Positions 24,236 to 33,991 of a DNA stretch of 64,000 nt are shown here, in pieces (positions within the stretch are counted from its first letter, which is position 1; every line of letters begins with the position of its first letter). Under the pieces are notes generated by a model. It saw only the letters and a list, made by a program, of their open reading frames with translations, was not told where the DNA came from and made no database searches. Position numbers and translations under genes: made by a program. This stretch comes from Desulfobulbus alkaliphilus (GTDB lineage Bacteria; Desulfobacterota; Desulfobulbia; Desulfobulbales; Desulfobulbaceae): the NCBI RefSeq assembly GCF_016918545.1, contig NZ_JAFFQC010000005.1, positions 62,001 through 126,000 of the forward strand, written 5' to 3'.

Positions 24236-24625
24236 ATGCATCGATTGTTTCTTTTTTTCAACCACACCATCACCCTCGATCAGCAGAACAATGCCCGCAC
24301 CGAGTTGGGGGTTACCAGCATTGTCGAACCACCCCTGGAACTCAGCCGCCGCTGGGCCAACATCCCGCCCACCGAGGCCAGCCTGCGCCCCTGGCTGCAG
24401 CCCATTTTGGCCTGGCTGCGGGAACATGCCCAACCCGGTGATTTTATCCTGGTGCAGGGAGAATTCGGGGCCTGCTACCTCCTGGTTCGTTTTGCCCTGG
24501 AACAGGGGTATATCCCGGTCTATGCCACCACCGAGCGCCACGCCCGGGAGGAACGACTCGCCGATGGTCGGATTAAGCTCGAGCACACCTTTGCGCATGT
24601 TCGGTTTCGGCGGTATGGGGAGTGA
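24236..24625 (+). CDS. csx20: CRISPR-associated Csx20-like protein
   Basis: A 129-residue protein matching the Csx20 pattern: HRLFLFFNHTITLDQ, LGVTSIVEPPLELSRRW, then GDFILVQGEFGACYLLVRFA, PVYATTERHAREE and the final HVRFRRYG. Csx20 members are small Rossmann-like ancillary proteins of type III loci, related in core to CARF-type folds; their ligand is not established. The 135-bp gap from the Lon-like gene is A-rich with no clear terminator, so read-through from the upstream operon is possible. It precedes the CARF-HEPN gene by 64 bp. Confidence 0.75.
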   Translation: MHRLFLFFNHTITLDQQNNARTELGVTSIVEPPLELSRRWANIPPTEASLRPWLQPILAWLREHAQPGDFILVQGEFGACYLLVRFALEQGYIPVYATTERHAREERLADGRIKLEHTFAHVRFRRYGE

Positions 24626-24689
24626 AGGGGTGCATCGATACATTTTTTCAGAAAACTTAAACAATGAACCAGGCCGAAGGAGTGACAGC

Positions 24690-26024
24690 ATGCGCAAAAT
24701 TTTTGTCAGTTTTCTAGGGACCAACGATTACCTTCCCTGTACTTACCAGATCAATGGATACGAACCGGTTCAAGGCGTCCGTTTTGTCCAGGAAGCCTGC
24801 ATAGCCCGCTGGTGTGGTCCATGGCTCGCTGATGACCGGATTTATATTTGTGTGACCGATGAATCGTACGAAAAAAATTGGCTGGACAATGGGCATAAGG
24901 ACAGAGATGGCAATATTCAAACCAGGCAAGGACTCCAAACCAGGTTGAAAGCGCTCAATCTCAATGTTCCTTTTGAGGTAGTAAAAATTCCAGCCGGTAA
25001 ATCAGAAGACCAAATTTGGCAGATTTTCGAGCAGGTTTTTTCGCTCCTGAACGAAAAAGATAACCTTTATCTCGATATCACCCATGCCTTTCGCTCCTTG
25101 CCGATGCTGGCTATGGTGATTCTCAGCTACGCGAAAGCAATGCGTTCCATCACGGTACGCGCCATTTCCTATGGAGCAATGGAAGCATTGGGCAATCTGG
25201 AGAAAATACGAAGGATGGACATTGAGGACCGTGAAGTTCCAGTATTCGATCTCTTACCTTTTGACCGCCTTCAGGATTGGGTGATTGCCCTGGATAGATT
25301 TACCGCCACTGGTGATGCGGCCATGATCGAACACTTGGCCGACATGGATATGCGCCCTCTCAGAAAGGCAACCAAGGGGCAGAATACTGATGCCTTCACT
25401 ATCAAGAAGCTTGGTCAGCATCTCAATGCATTCTCTGTCGGCCTCGCCACATGCCGCGGCCTGGAGATATCGGCCAATGTGGCGGCAGTGAAGAACTCTT
25501 TACAACAAATTGAAGATTTAAACATCCTCAAGCCCCTTAAACCACTGCTTCATAAACTGGAGACCAGCCTTGCCGCTTTCCCAGGGGAAGAGGTCGCTGA
25601 TGGCCTGGCAGCAGTTCGTTGGTGTCTGGATCATCAATTGTATCAGCAGGGATATACGATTCTCCAGGAAACATTGACCACGTTTGTGGTTAACAAGGTT
25701 CTCGGCCTGGATGGACGAAACCAAGGAGACAGAGATCTCGTCAATCAGTGCGTTACTATCATCAAAAAAAATATACCGGAATCGGAATGGTTGCCACCCG
25801 CAAGGGATGAAAAGTTGAAAACCCGGAAGATGATCTCCTGGTTGAAGCCTCAGCAAGATCTGGTGGATAATTTAAGGAATCTGAGTGATACCCGCAATGA
25901 TCTCAACCATGCCGGTCATAATGATAAACCAAGTAAACCAAAGACTCTCCAGAAAAATTTATTGGGGTTTGTCGAAGAGATGGGTCGAATTTGCGCAAGG
26001 CATGGCAATCTGTCAAGTCAGTGA
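24690..26024 (+). CDS. CARF-HEPN ribonuclease, Csx2/TIGR02221 type
   Basis: A 444-residue ancillary effector of type III CRISPR. The N-terminal CARF-type Rossmann domain (about 1-180) starts RKIFVSFLGTNDY, has YICVTDESY and NLYLDITHAFRSLPMLAMV, and ends ISYGAMEALGNL, all typical of the TIGR02221 (Csx2) family. The C-terminal HEPN domain has the R-x4-H motif RNDLNH (R402, H407) for metal-independent RNA cleavage. Cyclic oligoadenylate from Cas10 should bind the CARF dimer and switch on RNase activity. Start 24690 follows AAGGAG. Cas10 in this locus keeps its GGDD, so ligand supply is expected. Confidence 0.88.
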   Translation: MRKIFVSFLGTNDYLPCTYQINGYEPVQGVRFVQEACIARWCGPWLADDRIYICVTDESYEKNWLDNGHKDRDGNIQTRQGLQTRLKALNLNVPFEVVKIPAGKSEDQIWQIFEQVFSLLNEKDNLYLDITHAFRSLPMLAMVILSYAKAMRSITVRAISYGAMEALGNLEKIRRMDIEDREVPVFDLLPFDRLQDWVIALDRFTATGDAAMIEHLADMDMRPLRKATKGQNTDAFTIKKLGQHLNAFSVGLATCRGLEISANVAAVKNSLQQIEDLNILKPLKPLLHKLETSLAAFPGEEVADGLAAVRWCLDHQLYQQGYTILQETLTTFVVNKVLGLDGRNQGDRDLVNQCVTIIKKNIPESEWLPPARDEKLKTRKMISWLKPQQDLVDNLRNLSDTRNDLNHAGHNDKPSKPKTLQKNLLGFVEEMGRICARHGNLSSQ

Positions 26025-26040
26025 TAAAAAGGAAGACAAC

Positions 26041-27006
26041 ATGACAATCCTCATTCAACAACTCACTTTTCATTGTCGCTGGACCACTGATGGCAGATTG
26101 CCTGATTATCCTGGTTCGACCTTGCGCGGTGCCTTTGGATGGGCCTTGAAACGCTGCACCTGCATGTTGAAGCAGCAAAAATGTTTAACCTGCGTATTGA
26201 ACTCGACCTGTGCCTATTCCTTGTTGTTCGCAACGGAGCAGTACAATGACAATGAAGTTCGTGGTCCGGTCAATGCTCGACCGCATCCACTGGTTTTTCA
26301 ACCAAGACCACAACGCACGGGTTTGAGCAAGAAAGGCGAAAGCTGGGATTTCTCCTTGTTGATCATTGGCCATACCAGCGAATTTCAGCCTCATATCGTT
26401 TACAGTGTTAAAATGATGGGCGAAACAGGTATCGGTGTTGGAGCAAAACATGGATTGGGACGTTTTACCCTGGAAAAAGTGACAAGCAATGACGTCACTG
26501 TTTTTGACGACGCGACTGGGCAACTGGACAATACGACCGTGGCCGAGTCTCTTGTCCTGCAATCAACCGCGGAGGATGTTGGTCAACTTCGTATCCATCT
26601 GCGTACCCCGTTACGGTTGAAACAGGAGAACAAACTGTTGAGGGAGCTTCCTTTTCATGTCCTCGTTCGTACTGCGTTGAGAAGGATATCTGCTTTGGAA
26701 ATCGCCTATGGACTGGATAATAGAGGCGAACCGGATCTTGATTACCGCGGCCTTGTCCACCGAGCGAAAGGAGTCGAAGTCAAGGAATCCTCCTTGCGAT
26801 GGCGCGAATTGCGCCGTTATAGCAATCGTCAGCAACAAAAAGTTTCCCTGAGCGGTCTGACGGGCACGGCTCTTTACGAAGGCGAACTCGGCGAATTTGT
26901 TCCGCTCTTGCAATATGCACAGCGAGTGCATGTCGGGAAACAAACGTTATTTGGCCTGGGAAGCATTGAAATTGAACCGTTCAACCATGCCACAAGGTGG
27001 CCATGA
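26041..27006 (+). CDS. cas6: Cas6 crRNA-processing endoribonuclease
   Basis: A 321-residue RAMP protein. It opens with the first ferredoxin-like fold (LRGAFGWALKRCTCM) with a Cys cluster C-x-C-x7-C-x2-C-x5-C, typical of the pfam10040 Cas6 branch in type III loci. It contains VKMMGETGIGVGAKHGLGRF and ends with VGKQTLFGLGSIEIE, the glycine-rich loops that grip the repeat. It should cut the array transcript within each repeat, leaving the 8-nt 5' tag. It sits 16 bp after the CARF-HEPN gene and upstream of cas10. A 124-bp gap follows, with AAGGAGG before cas10. Confidence 0.88.
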   Translation: MTILIQQLTFHCRWTTDGRLPDYPGSTLRGAFGWALKRCTCMLKQQKCLTCVLNSTCAYSLLFATEQYNDNEVRGPVNARPHPLVFQPRPQRTGLSKKGESWDFSLLIIGHTSEFQPHIVYSVKMMGETGIGVGAKHGLGRFTLEKVTSNDVTVFDDATGQLDNTTVAESLVLQSTAEDVGQLRIHLRTPLRLKQENKLLRELPFHVLVRTALRRISALEIAYGLDNRGEPDLDYRGLVHRAKGVEVKESSLRWRELRRYSNRQQQKVSLSGLTGTALYEGELGEFVPLLQYAQRVHVGKQTLFGLGSIEIEPFNHATRWP

Positions 27007-27130
27007 ATGTCCAAGGCCATCATCGGTAACCAACGGGCAGGCACACACCGGATGAAAGGATCTCAATACGAAAAAGATGAAAGCGTAAACGCAATAGTCT
27101 GCGAGTAACGCGGACCAAGGAGGATAACGA

Positions 27131-29788
27131 ATGGAAAACATATCGAACACCGGTCAGCTTGGCGCGTCCTGTCGCGTCGCTTTCGCGGCGCTTACCCACG
27201 ACCTGGGTAAATTTGCCGAGCGTGCCGCCCCGAATGTTGAGGGCAAGACTCTTGATGCTCATATCACTAATTACTGCAGGTGGCATGAGCAGGGAAAATA
27301 TCACAGCCACAAACACGCCGCGTATACGGCGCTGTATCTGGATGTAATCGAGAAAAGCGCGCCGGACCTGATTGATGGTGAAACAGCCCCCTTTGCCAGT
27401 CGTAATAGAGAGGGCGACATCACTGATTCCGTTATCAATGCCGCCGCCATGCACCACCGGCCGGAGACCTTGCTGCAATGGATTATCGCCACTGCTGATC
27501 GAGTTGCTTCAGGTTTTGAGCGCGAAGAATATGAGAAATACAACAAGTGCGAAGACCGCACCAATACTGCGAGTAAAAGTGGGCGTAACCACTATCAGGC
27601 ACGGTTGTTGACCTTGTTTGAGCAGGTACGCCTGGAACGGCAAGATACCTGTACGTTCAAATGGTGCTATAGGCTGAAGCCATTGACACCAGATAATATG
27701 TTCCCACTTTGCCGAGACGGCTATGAACCAACAGACAATGGTTCGGCTCAAGCGGAATATCAGCAATTGTGGCAGGAATTTGTTGACGCTTTGCAGAAAA
27801 TTCCCGCATCACACCGTACATCCTGGCCCTTGTGGCTTGATCACTTCGATACGCTCTGGCAAAGCTACACGCACGCCATTCCATCGGCTACCGCCTTTGG
27901 GATACGGCCGGAGGTATCGCTCTACGACCACAGTAAGGCAACGGCCGCTTTTGCGGTGGCACTCTGGCGGTGGCATGAGGCTCAGGGAAATCTGACGACA
28001 GAGGATGCCATCCGCCGGCATAAAGATCGGGCTGATTGGGACGAGGAAAAGTTTCTGCTGGTCCAGGGTGATTTTTTCGGCATCCAGGATTTCATTTTTG
28101 CAGACGGAGCCGAAACCAATAAAAAAGCTGCCAAACTCCTGCGCGGACGCTCATTTATGGTCTCTCTTTTTTCGGAATTGGCGGCACTAAGAATTTTGGA
28201 GGTGCTCGAATTACCGTCAACTTCACAAATTATCAACGCAGCGGGAAAATTTCAGATTGTTGCACCTAACACCATCGATATACGTACAAAACTCGCTGCT
28301 GTGCGCAAGGACATTAACGATTGGTTTTTGAAACATACCTACGGACTGGCGGGCCTGGGTTTGGTTTGGAACACCGCCTGTTGTAACGATTTTCTGACTG
28401 GCCGTTTTGAAAATCTGCTGAAGACCCTTTTTATCGATCTTGAGCATGAAAAGCTCCGACGTTTTGAACTCACCGGCGATACGCCAACTGTTTTCGATGT
28501 CAACTATGAACAGGGTATTTGCCAGTATAACAATCGCCTGCCCGCAGACAAGTTGGAACAAGGAAATAAAGGGTCTTCGTCGCTCTCCCGCGACCAGATC
28601 GAAATCGGCACAGCCCTTGTAAACAGAGACAGGTTGCTTGTCACCAGAAATGACGCCGATCTCCGTCAAGGCAGTGTCAAAACATTGGAGACTGTCGTGT
28701 TTGGCTACCGCGTCGGCTTCACCCAAGAGGAGGAAATCACCGGCCGGTTCGGGCAACTCGCACAATCCGGCGGTTTACTGCGCTGCTGGGATTTCAGTCT
28801 GCCTGATAGTTTTTCAGATACTCTTTGGCATGGTTATGCCCGCCGCTATATCAATGCCTATGTGCCTATTTTTACGGCCCATGACCAACTGACGAGCGAA
28901 AAGTATCAGGGTCTTGAGAAGGACGATGACTGCCGTCCGGCCAACCCCAAAACTTTTTCTCATATTGCCTGTGAAGACCGATCAGATAAGGAAGAAAAAG
29001 GTCAATGGCTCGGCCAGGTAGCGCTTACCACAGTGAAAGGCGATGTCGATAATCTTGGCATGATTTTTCAGCACGGCATGGGAGGGAAGAGCACCTTTGC
29101 TAAAATGGCGGCACTCTCCCGCCAGATGAACGCTTTTTTTACTGTCTGGCTACCAGCATTTTGTAAGAAAAACTACCCAAATGTATACACCGTTTTTGCA
29201 GGGGGTGACGACTTTTTCCTGATTGGTCCCTGGTACAGTACACAAAAACTTGTTGCCGACATGGCGAGGCAATTCAAGTGGTATGTAGCTGAGAACCCGG
29301 AGATTCATTTTTCCGCAGGCATGGTCATGACCAAGCCCAAACACCCCATCCATTCCCTGGCTGTATTGGCGGAAGAGGCTCTGGAGAATGCCAAGGGGTA
29401 CGAAACGGACGAACGAAAACAAAAGAACGCGATCAGCCTATATGGCGAAATAGTACCTTGGCCTGACTGGGATCGACTCGCCTCTTTGGAAGCGGATGTG
29501 CAACTATGCGCTGCCAGATACAGACTCTCGACCAGTTATATTTATGGACTTTTTCACTTGATTGATTTGGCCGCCGATAGCAACAACATCGAATCCGTTA
29601 TGTGGCACAGTCGATTCGCCTATCGCACTAAACGCTATGTTGTTGATAAGCTAGATAAAAACGAACGAGAAGGTGTGCAGATAGAGTTAACTGAAATTTT
29701 TGGTAAAAACATCGGAACCTTGAAAAGACAATTCCGCATTCCGCTTTTCAACTATTTTTACAGCAAACGACAAGGAGGCAAAACATGA
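27131..29788 (+). CDS. cas10: Cas10/Csm1, type III-A signature protein
   Basis: An 885-residue Cas10. An HD nuclease motif at H23-D24 (LTHDLGKFAERA) with a downstream HAAYTALYLDVI supports ssDNA cleavage. GVGDF-like FFGIQDFIF starts the first palm. The second palm carries GGDD at 691-694 (VFAGGDDFFLIGP), the cyclase site for cyclic oligoadenylate synthesis. Both activities therefore look intact. The C-terminal helical domain interacts with Csm2. It overlaps csm2 by ATGA. It should be the signal source for the CARF-HEPN protein and possibly for the upstream Lon/sigma operon. Confidence 0.95.
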   Translation: MENISNTGQLGASCRVAFAALTHDLGKFAERAAPNVEGKTLDAHITNYCRWHEQGKYHSHKHAAYTALYLDVIEKSAPDLIDGETAPFASRNREGDITDSVINAAAMHHRPETLLQWIIATADRVASGFEREEYEKYNKCEDRTNTASKSGRNHYQARLLTLFEQVRLERQDTCTFKWCYRLKPLTPDNMFPLCRDGYEPTDNGSAQAEYQQLWQEFVDALQKIPASHRTSWPLWLDHFDTLWQSYTHAIPSATAFGIRPEVSLYDHSKATAAFAVALWRWHEAQGNLTTEDAIRRHKDRADWDEEKFLLVQGDFFGIQDFIFADGAETNKKAAKLLRGRSFMVSLFSELAALRILEVLELPSTSQIINAAGKFQIVAPNTIDIRTKLAAVRKDINDWFLKHTYGLAGLGLVWNTACCNDFLTGRFENLLKTLFIDLEHEKLRRFELTGDTPTVFDVNYEQGICQYNNRLPADKLEQGNKGSSSLSRDQIEIGTALVNRDRLLVTRNDADLRQGSVKTLETVVFGYRVGFTQEEEITGRFGQLAQSGGLLRCWDFSLPDSFSDTLWHGYARRYINAYVPIFTAHDQLTSEKYQGLEKDDDCRPANPKTFSHIACEDRSDKEEKGQWLGQVALTTVKGDVDNLGMIFQHGMGGKSTFAKMAALSRQMNAFFTVWLPAFCKKNYPNVYTVFAGGDDFFLIGPWYSTQKLVADMARQFKWYVAENPEIHFSAGMVMTKPKHPIHSLAVLAEEALENAKGYETDERKQKNAISLYGEIVPWPDWDRLASLEADVQLCAARYRLSTSYIYGLFHLIDLAADSNNIESVMWHSRFAYRTKRYVVDKLDKNEREGVQIELTEIFGKNIGTLKRQFRIPLFNYFYSKRQGGKT

Positions 29789-30264
29789 GCCAGACATCAA
29801 TGCGAAGACAGAGTCAGAGCCGTTCCCATGGCAATCAAGGCCAACAAAACAGCAGTTACAACCAAAATAATTCGATAGTTGATGGCATCTATTTTGGTGA
29901 AAACATTGATTCTAATCTTTTTGCAGATATTGCCCAGGCCAAAGCCAAAATCATTGCAATTGAAGGCGGAGGCAGGAGGAACAAGTCTTCACAGCTACGA
30001 AAATTTTTTGATGAACTCGTCATGTGGCATGACAAGGTCTTTGCGCACGGCGTAGACCGTGTGGTGACGTATAAAGAACTGGCCCCTTATATTAAAATGC
30101 TCTGTGCTAAAGTTTCTTATGCCAGGGGGCGTGATCATGTCAGTGAAGGCTTTGAAAAACTTTTCAGTCACGTTATCCGTGCCGTCAATAGTCCAGAAAC
30201 ACTGAAACAGGCAAAACTCTTCATCGAAGCCTTCATGGGTTTTTACAAAGCGGAGGAAAAATAA
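29785..30264 (+). CDS. csm2: Csm2, small subunit of the type III-A effector
   Basis: A 159-residue Csm2. A disordered Gln/Ser/Asn-rich N-terminus (about 1-30) precedes the helical core: SQLRKFFDELVMWHDKV, YIKMLCAKVSYARGRDHV, then FEKLFSHVIRAVNSPETLKQ. The KVSYARGR segment is the family's most conserved stretch. It forms the inner filament contacting target RNA. Its presence marks subtype III-A. Two bases separate it from csm3. Confidence 0.92.
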   Translation: MSQTSMRRQSQSRSHGNQGQQNSSYNQNNSIVDGIYFGENIDSNLFADIAQAKAKIIAIEGGGRRNKSSQLRKFFDELVMWHDKVFAHGVDRVVTYKELAPYIKMLCAKVSYARGRDHVSEGFEKLFSHVIRAVNSPETLKQAKLFIEAFMGFYKAEEK

Positions 30265-30266
30265 CC

Positions 30267-31001
30267 ATGGCGCAACTTAACAACATCATTAGGATAGCAG
30301 CAACTCTGGAACTCGTCACTGGCCTGCGCATTGGGGCTGGCGACTCGGAAATGCACATCGGCGGCGTCGATAACACCGTTATCAAACATCCGTTGACTGG
30401 TGCACCCTATATACCCGGATCCAGCTTGAAAGGCAAAATGCGCAGTCTGCTGGAATGGCGCAGCGGTGCAGTCAAGGAAAAACCGCTTGGTGCGAAAGAG
30501 TACACCAGTGAAACGGACACCTCAAGGCAAACGGAAATCAAACATATTCTGCAACTGTTCGGTATCGGGGGCGGTGATGTGCAGGACAACAAAGAACTGG
30601 TGGCGAAACTGGGGCCAACCCGTCTGTCTTTCTGGGATTGCCCGCTGGAAAAGACCTGGGAACAAGAAGTACGCGACAACAACCAGCTGCTCACCGAAGT
30701 GAAAAGTGAAAATGTTATTAACCGCATTTCCGGTGTAGCGCAACATCCACGAAATACTGAACGGGTCCCGGCTGGTGCAAAATTTGACTTTCGCTTGTCC
30801 TTGAAAGAAATCGATGGTGACGACCCATCACTTCTGAAAATTGTCCTGCAGGGGTTGAAGCTCATCGAACTCGACAGTCTGGGCGGTTCCGGTTCGCGAG
30901 GCTACGGGAAGGTGCAATTCCTTGATCTGACAATCAACGGCAAAGATGAGTCAGAGCAGTTCGCTAAGGTTCAGGCCTTTCCTAATCTGCAAAAAACTTG
31001 A
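30267..31001 (+). CDS. csm3: Csm3 backbone RAMP with target-RNA-cleaving Asp
   Basis: A 244-residue Csm3. It shows ELVTGLRIGAGDSEMHIGGV followed by D35 (IGGVDNTV), the catalytic Asp that cuts target RNA every 6 nt. Next come PYIPGSSLKGKMRSLLEW and the C-terminal LDSLGGSGSRGYGKVQF glycine-rich loop. It multimerises along the crRNA. Position between csm2 and csm4 is standard. Confidence 0.95.
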   Translation: MAQLNNIIRIAATLELVTGLRIGAGDSEMHIGGVDNTVIKHPLTGAPYIPGSSLKGKMRSLLEWRSGAVKEKPLGAKEYTSETDTSRQTEIKHILQLFGIGGGDVQDNKELVAKLGPTRLSFWDCPLEKTWEQEVRDNNQLLTEVKSENVINRISGVAQHPRNTERVPAGAKFDFRLSLKEIDGDDPSLLKIVLQGLKLIELDSLGGSGSRGYGKVQFLDLTINGKDESEQFAKVQAFPNLQKT

Positions 31002-31013
31002 GACGGGGGTAAC

Positions 31014-31994
31014 ATGGACACACTGTGTTGTACCATCCAGCCCTGCTCTGCTTTCGGCACCCCGCTTGTGGGCGATACCCTGTTTGGTCAGCTTTGCTGG
31101 GCGCTCAGGCATCGTTTTGGCAAAGGTTGGCTTGTCGAACGCTTGCAAGGCTATACCGAAGGCCGGCCGTTCGTGGTCATATCCGATGCCTTCCCGCAAG
31201 GTTTTTTTCCCCTGCCTGCGGTGCCGTCTCGGTTTTTTCATGAAAGCTCGGAAGATCGCAAGACCTTGAAGAAAAAGCGCTGGCTTGCGGTGGCGGAGAT
31301 GGACACTGATTTTCGGGAATGGCAAAGGCGGGCCAAATCCGATCATGAAGCTGCGGACATCATCTTGGGTGATAGCGGCTTTTCCTCGGATAACGCGGCC
31401 CTGCAAAAGATCACGGCGCAGCCGCACAACAGTATCAATCGTGCCACCGGCACCACCGGCGAGGGGATGTTCGCGCCGTACAGTATGTCGCAGATCTGGT
31501 TTCACCCAGCCATGCGCTTTGACCTCCATATGCTATTCGATACAGAGCGAATCAGCAAAGAAGAATTGACAGCCGCGCTCACTGATATCGGCCAAAGTGG
31601 TTATGGCCGCGATGCCAGCATCGGTCTTGGTAAATTTAACCTCGTTGGTGAAGTGAAACGCGTTTCCTTGGCAAACATCAACAAAGCCAATGCTTGGCTG
31701 ACTCTTGCCCCTTGCGCACCCCAAGGTTTGGGGTTTGATGGTGGAAAGAGCTATTATCGACCCTTTACACGTTTCGGCCGTCATGGCAGTACGTTGGCAC
31801 TTGCCGGAAGCCCCTTCAAACGCCCCGTTCTCCTTGCGGCCACCGGTGGTGTGTTTACACCAGCAGGGGAGACCTCGCAAGTCCGTCGCCTTTTCATCGG
31901 TCAGGGTTTGGGTGGCGTTTCCCCGAGTCAGCCCGAAACGGTGAGTCAGGGATACGCACCGGTACAGGGTATTTTCCTGGAGGATTCACAATGA
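31014..31994 (+). CDS. csm4: Csm4, 5'-tag-binding RAMP
   Basis: A 326-residue Csm4. The opening CSAFGTPLVGDTLFGQLCWA is the Csm4 version of the RAMP loop. GYGRDASIGLGKF and later VGGV-type glycine loops (IGQGLGGVSPSQPE) complete two RAMP folds. It caps the crRNA 5' tag and contacts Cas10. It overlaps csm5 by ATGA. Confidence 0.92.
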   Translation: MDTLCCTIQPCSAFGTPLVGDTLFGQLCWALRHRFGKGWLVERLQGYTEGRPFVVISDAFPQGFFPLPAVPSRFFHESSEDRKTLKKKRWLAVAEMDTDFREWQRRAKSDHEAADIILGDSGFSSDNAALQKITAQPHNSINRATGTTGEGMFAPYSMSQIWFHPAMRFDLHMLFDTERISKEELTAALTDIGQSGYGRDASIGLGKFNLVGEVKRVSLANINKANAWLTLAPCAPQGLGFDGGKSYYRPFTRFGRHGSTLALAGSPFKRPVLLAATGGVFTPAGETSQVRRLFIGQGLGGVSPSQPETVSQGYAPVQGIFLEDSQ

Positions 31995-33886
31995 AATTTA
32001 TGGAAATATGTCAGCTTGCTGTCACTCCTCTTTCGCCAATTCATATCGGTTGCGGTGAAGATTTTGAACCGACCAATTATGTTATAGATTCTGAGAAAAA
32101 ACAGCTGTACGGTTTTGACCCCGGTAAGACAGTTTTACCGGACACTCAGGCGCAAAAGCTGACCGAGCTGGCAGAAAGTGCTAATTTACTTGGTATCCAG
32201 CGGTTTTTTCGGGACAATAGGTCGTTTTTCATTCCGTATTCTCAGGTGGTAATGCCAGTTGCTGATGGTGTGGCAAGTGATTACCACAATAAAATTGGCA
32301 AAGTTGCCAATCTTGAAGGCGGCGGCAGGCAAGTTTTTAATCAGTTTGCCATTGAGCGGCATATCCATAGCAGGAACAGATTGTATATACCTGGCAGTAG
32401 TTTGAAAGGAGCACTCAGAACAGCATTGATGGACAGGCTCAACAAAAGTCGGCCAATTGTCGACCGGGACGAAAAGAGAAACAGCGGAAAATTGGCCGTT
32501 CGTTTACTGGGGGGCGACTTTGCCACAAGTCCGCTACGGTTACTGAAAGTTGCTGATTGCATGCCTTCCAACGATATTGACCGGCAGATCCTCTATGCTG
32601 TCAATCGCTACAAATTAAGAAAATATGACCGGAAAACCGGGCAGGAAAAAGAACCCAGAGGCGTTGTGGCGCGAAAAGAGGTTATCTTGCCCGGTCAATA
32701 TCGTGCTTTTACCGGAACAATAACCGTTCATGATCTTGGTGACCGAGGCCTCGAGGCCTCGATGAATACTAAACGTAACGTTCCCAGGAGAGATATGCGG
32801 CCTGAACTCGCTCAGGTCGCCAGGGACTGTAATGAATATCACCGGCCTCGTCTGCGCGAAGAACTCCGCGACATGGTAATAACAGGCATGATTGACCCAA
32901 AATGGAAGGCTGATATAGAAGGGCTTTTGGACGGTGAACTCAAGCCGTTGCTTGACGCAGGAAAAGCAATGCTGGTGCGTTTGGGCAAATATGGTGGTGC
33001 GGAGAGTAAAACACTGACCGGAGTTGCGGAAATCAAAATAATGAAAGGCAAGGCCGCCGGCAAGCAAGAGTTCGAGTTTCTCAACAAAACGAAAACGTTC
33101 TGGTTCGCGGCGCCAAAGGCGGAGCAGCAGAAAGAGATGCTGCCTTTTGGCTGGGTATTGGTGGAAATCACCCCACAGGGAGAGTTGCCGCAACTGAAAG
33201 CCTGGTGTGATCAGCAAGTATATAACCGACCGAATATGAAAACGGAGTACGAGCAGCTTGCAGCCACCAGGTTGCAAGCTGAACACGACGCGCAAAAAAT
33301 CCGCGAGCAGATGCAAGCAGAAGAAAGGGCCAGGCAGGAAAGGGAAGCGGAGCGGCAGCGTAGAGAAGATGAAATAAAGAAGTTCCCCTGGCGTGAACAT
33401 CTGCCGCAATTGGAGAAGGTCGAAAACTGGGGGGACCTGCAACAGGCAGGTCTGAAATTCGATGACGCTTGGAAAAACGAGGTTGAAGTGGCTTCCGTAT
33501 TCAAGATGGCGGCTGAGCGTGTACGAACCAATTTCCCAAAAACATGGAGCGTTGAACGTGATGAGTATGTTGTGCTATGGCTGGCGGCTTCGGGCCTGGA
33601 GTGGTCATCATCAGAGCCAGTCATAACTACCACAGCAGAGGATGGTGCGAGTGCCCCAGACAGGATTTCCGACGCCGGTTTCAAAAATTTTGGTGACTGG
33701 ACAAACCGTAGCAAACAGCTTGGCTTAGAGGTGGAAAATCTCTCTGCTGTAGAGGTGCAAAGCCTGCAACAACTATTCAAAGAGTGGAAACTTGACAATA
33801 AAAAAGCCTGGAAGAAAAACCCGGGTAAGAAGGAATACTGGGACAAGCTTCATAGCCGCATTAAGCAACTTAAGGTACCAAAATGA
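31991..33886 (+). CDS. csm5: Csm5 with long coiled-coil C-terminal extension
   Basis: A 631-residue Csm5. The first about 410 residues are the normal protein: TPLSPIHIGCGEDFEPTNYV, YIPGSSLKGALRTALMDRL, LRLLKVADC and LPFGWVLVEI. Canonical Csm5 is about 350-400 residues. Here a charged coiled coil (about 415-465, with EQMQAEERARQEREAERQRR) leads to a further folded, Trp-rich region to 631 (WGDLQQAGLKFDDAW, NFGDWTNRSKQLGL, KKEYWDKLHSRIKQL). Csm5 caps the crRNA 3' end and recruits housekeeping RNases in known systems; the extension may be a recruiting arm. The last 105 bp before the next frame are AT-rich. Confidence 0.9.
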   Translation: MKFMEICQLAVTPLSPIHIGCGEDFEPTNYVIDSEKKQLYGFDPGKTVLPDTQAQKLTELAESANLLGIQRFFRDNRSFFIPYSQVVMPVADGVASDYHNKIGKVANLEGGGRQVFNQFAIERHIHSRNRLYIPGSSLKGALRTALMDRLNKSRPIVDRDEKRNSGKLAVRLLGGDFATSPLRLLKVADCMPSNDIDRQILYAVNRYKLRKYDRKTGQEKEPRGVVARKEVILPGQYRAFTGTITVHDLGDRGLEASMNTKRNVPRRDMRPELAQVARDCNEYHRPRLREELRDMVITGMIDPKWKADIEGLLDGELKPLLDAGKAMLVRLGKYGGAESKTLTGVAEIKIMKGKAAGKQEFEFLNKTKTFWFAAPKAEQQKEMLPFGWVLVEITPQGELPQLKAWCDQQVYNRPNMKTEYEQLAATRLQAEHDAQKIREQMQAEERARQEREAERQRREDEIKKFPWREHLPQLEKVENWGDLQQAGLKFDDAWKNEVEVASVFKMAAERVRTNFPKTWSVERDEYVVLWLAASGLEWSSSEPVITTTAEDGASAPDRISDAGFKNFGDWTNRSKQLGLEVENLSAVEVQSLQQLFKEWKLDNKKAWKKNPGKKEYWDKLHSRIKQLKVPK

Positions 33887-33991
33887 TTTTCATTTCAACC
33901 TCCTGGTGGTTTTGCGGGCATGCGATACGTTGTTGCTGAAAATGTTTCAATTCTACATCTTATTTTATCATCACGCTGATCGAGTAAACCC

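Noticed and set aside
27131-33886. Subtype III-B, III-D or III-E
   Set aside because: Separate csm2, csm3, csm4 and csm5 genes with Csm-type Cas10 fit III-A; there is no fused gRAMP and no Cmr-type subunit.
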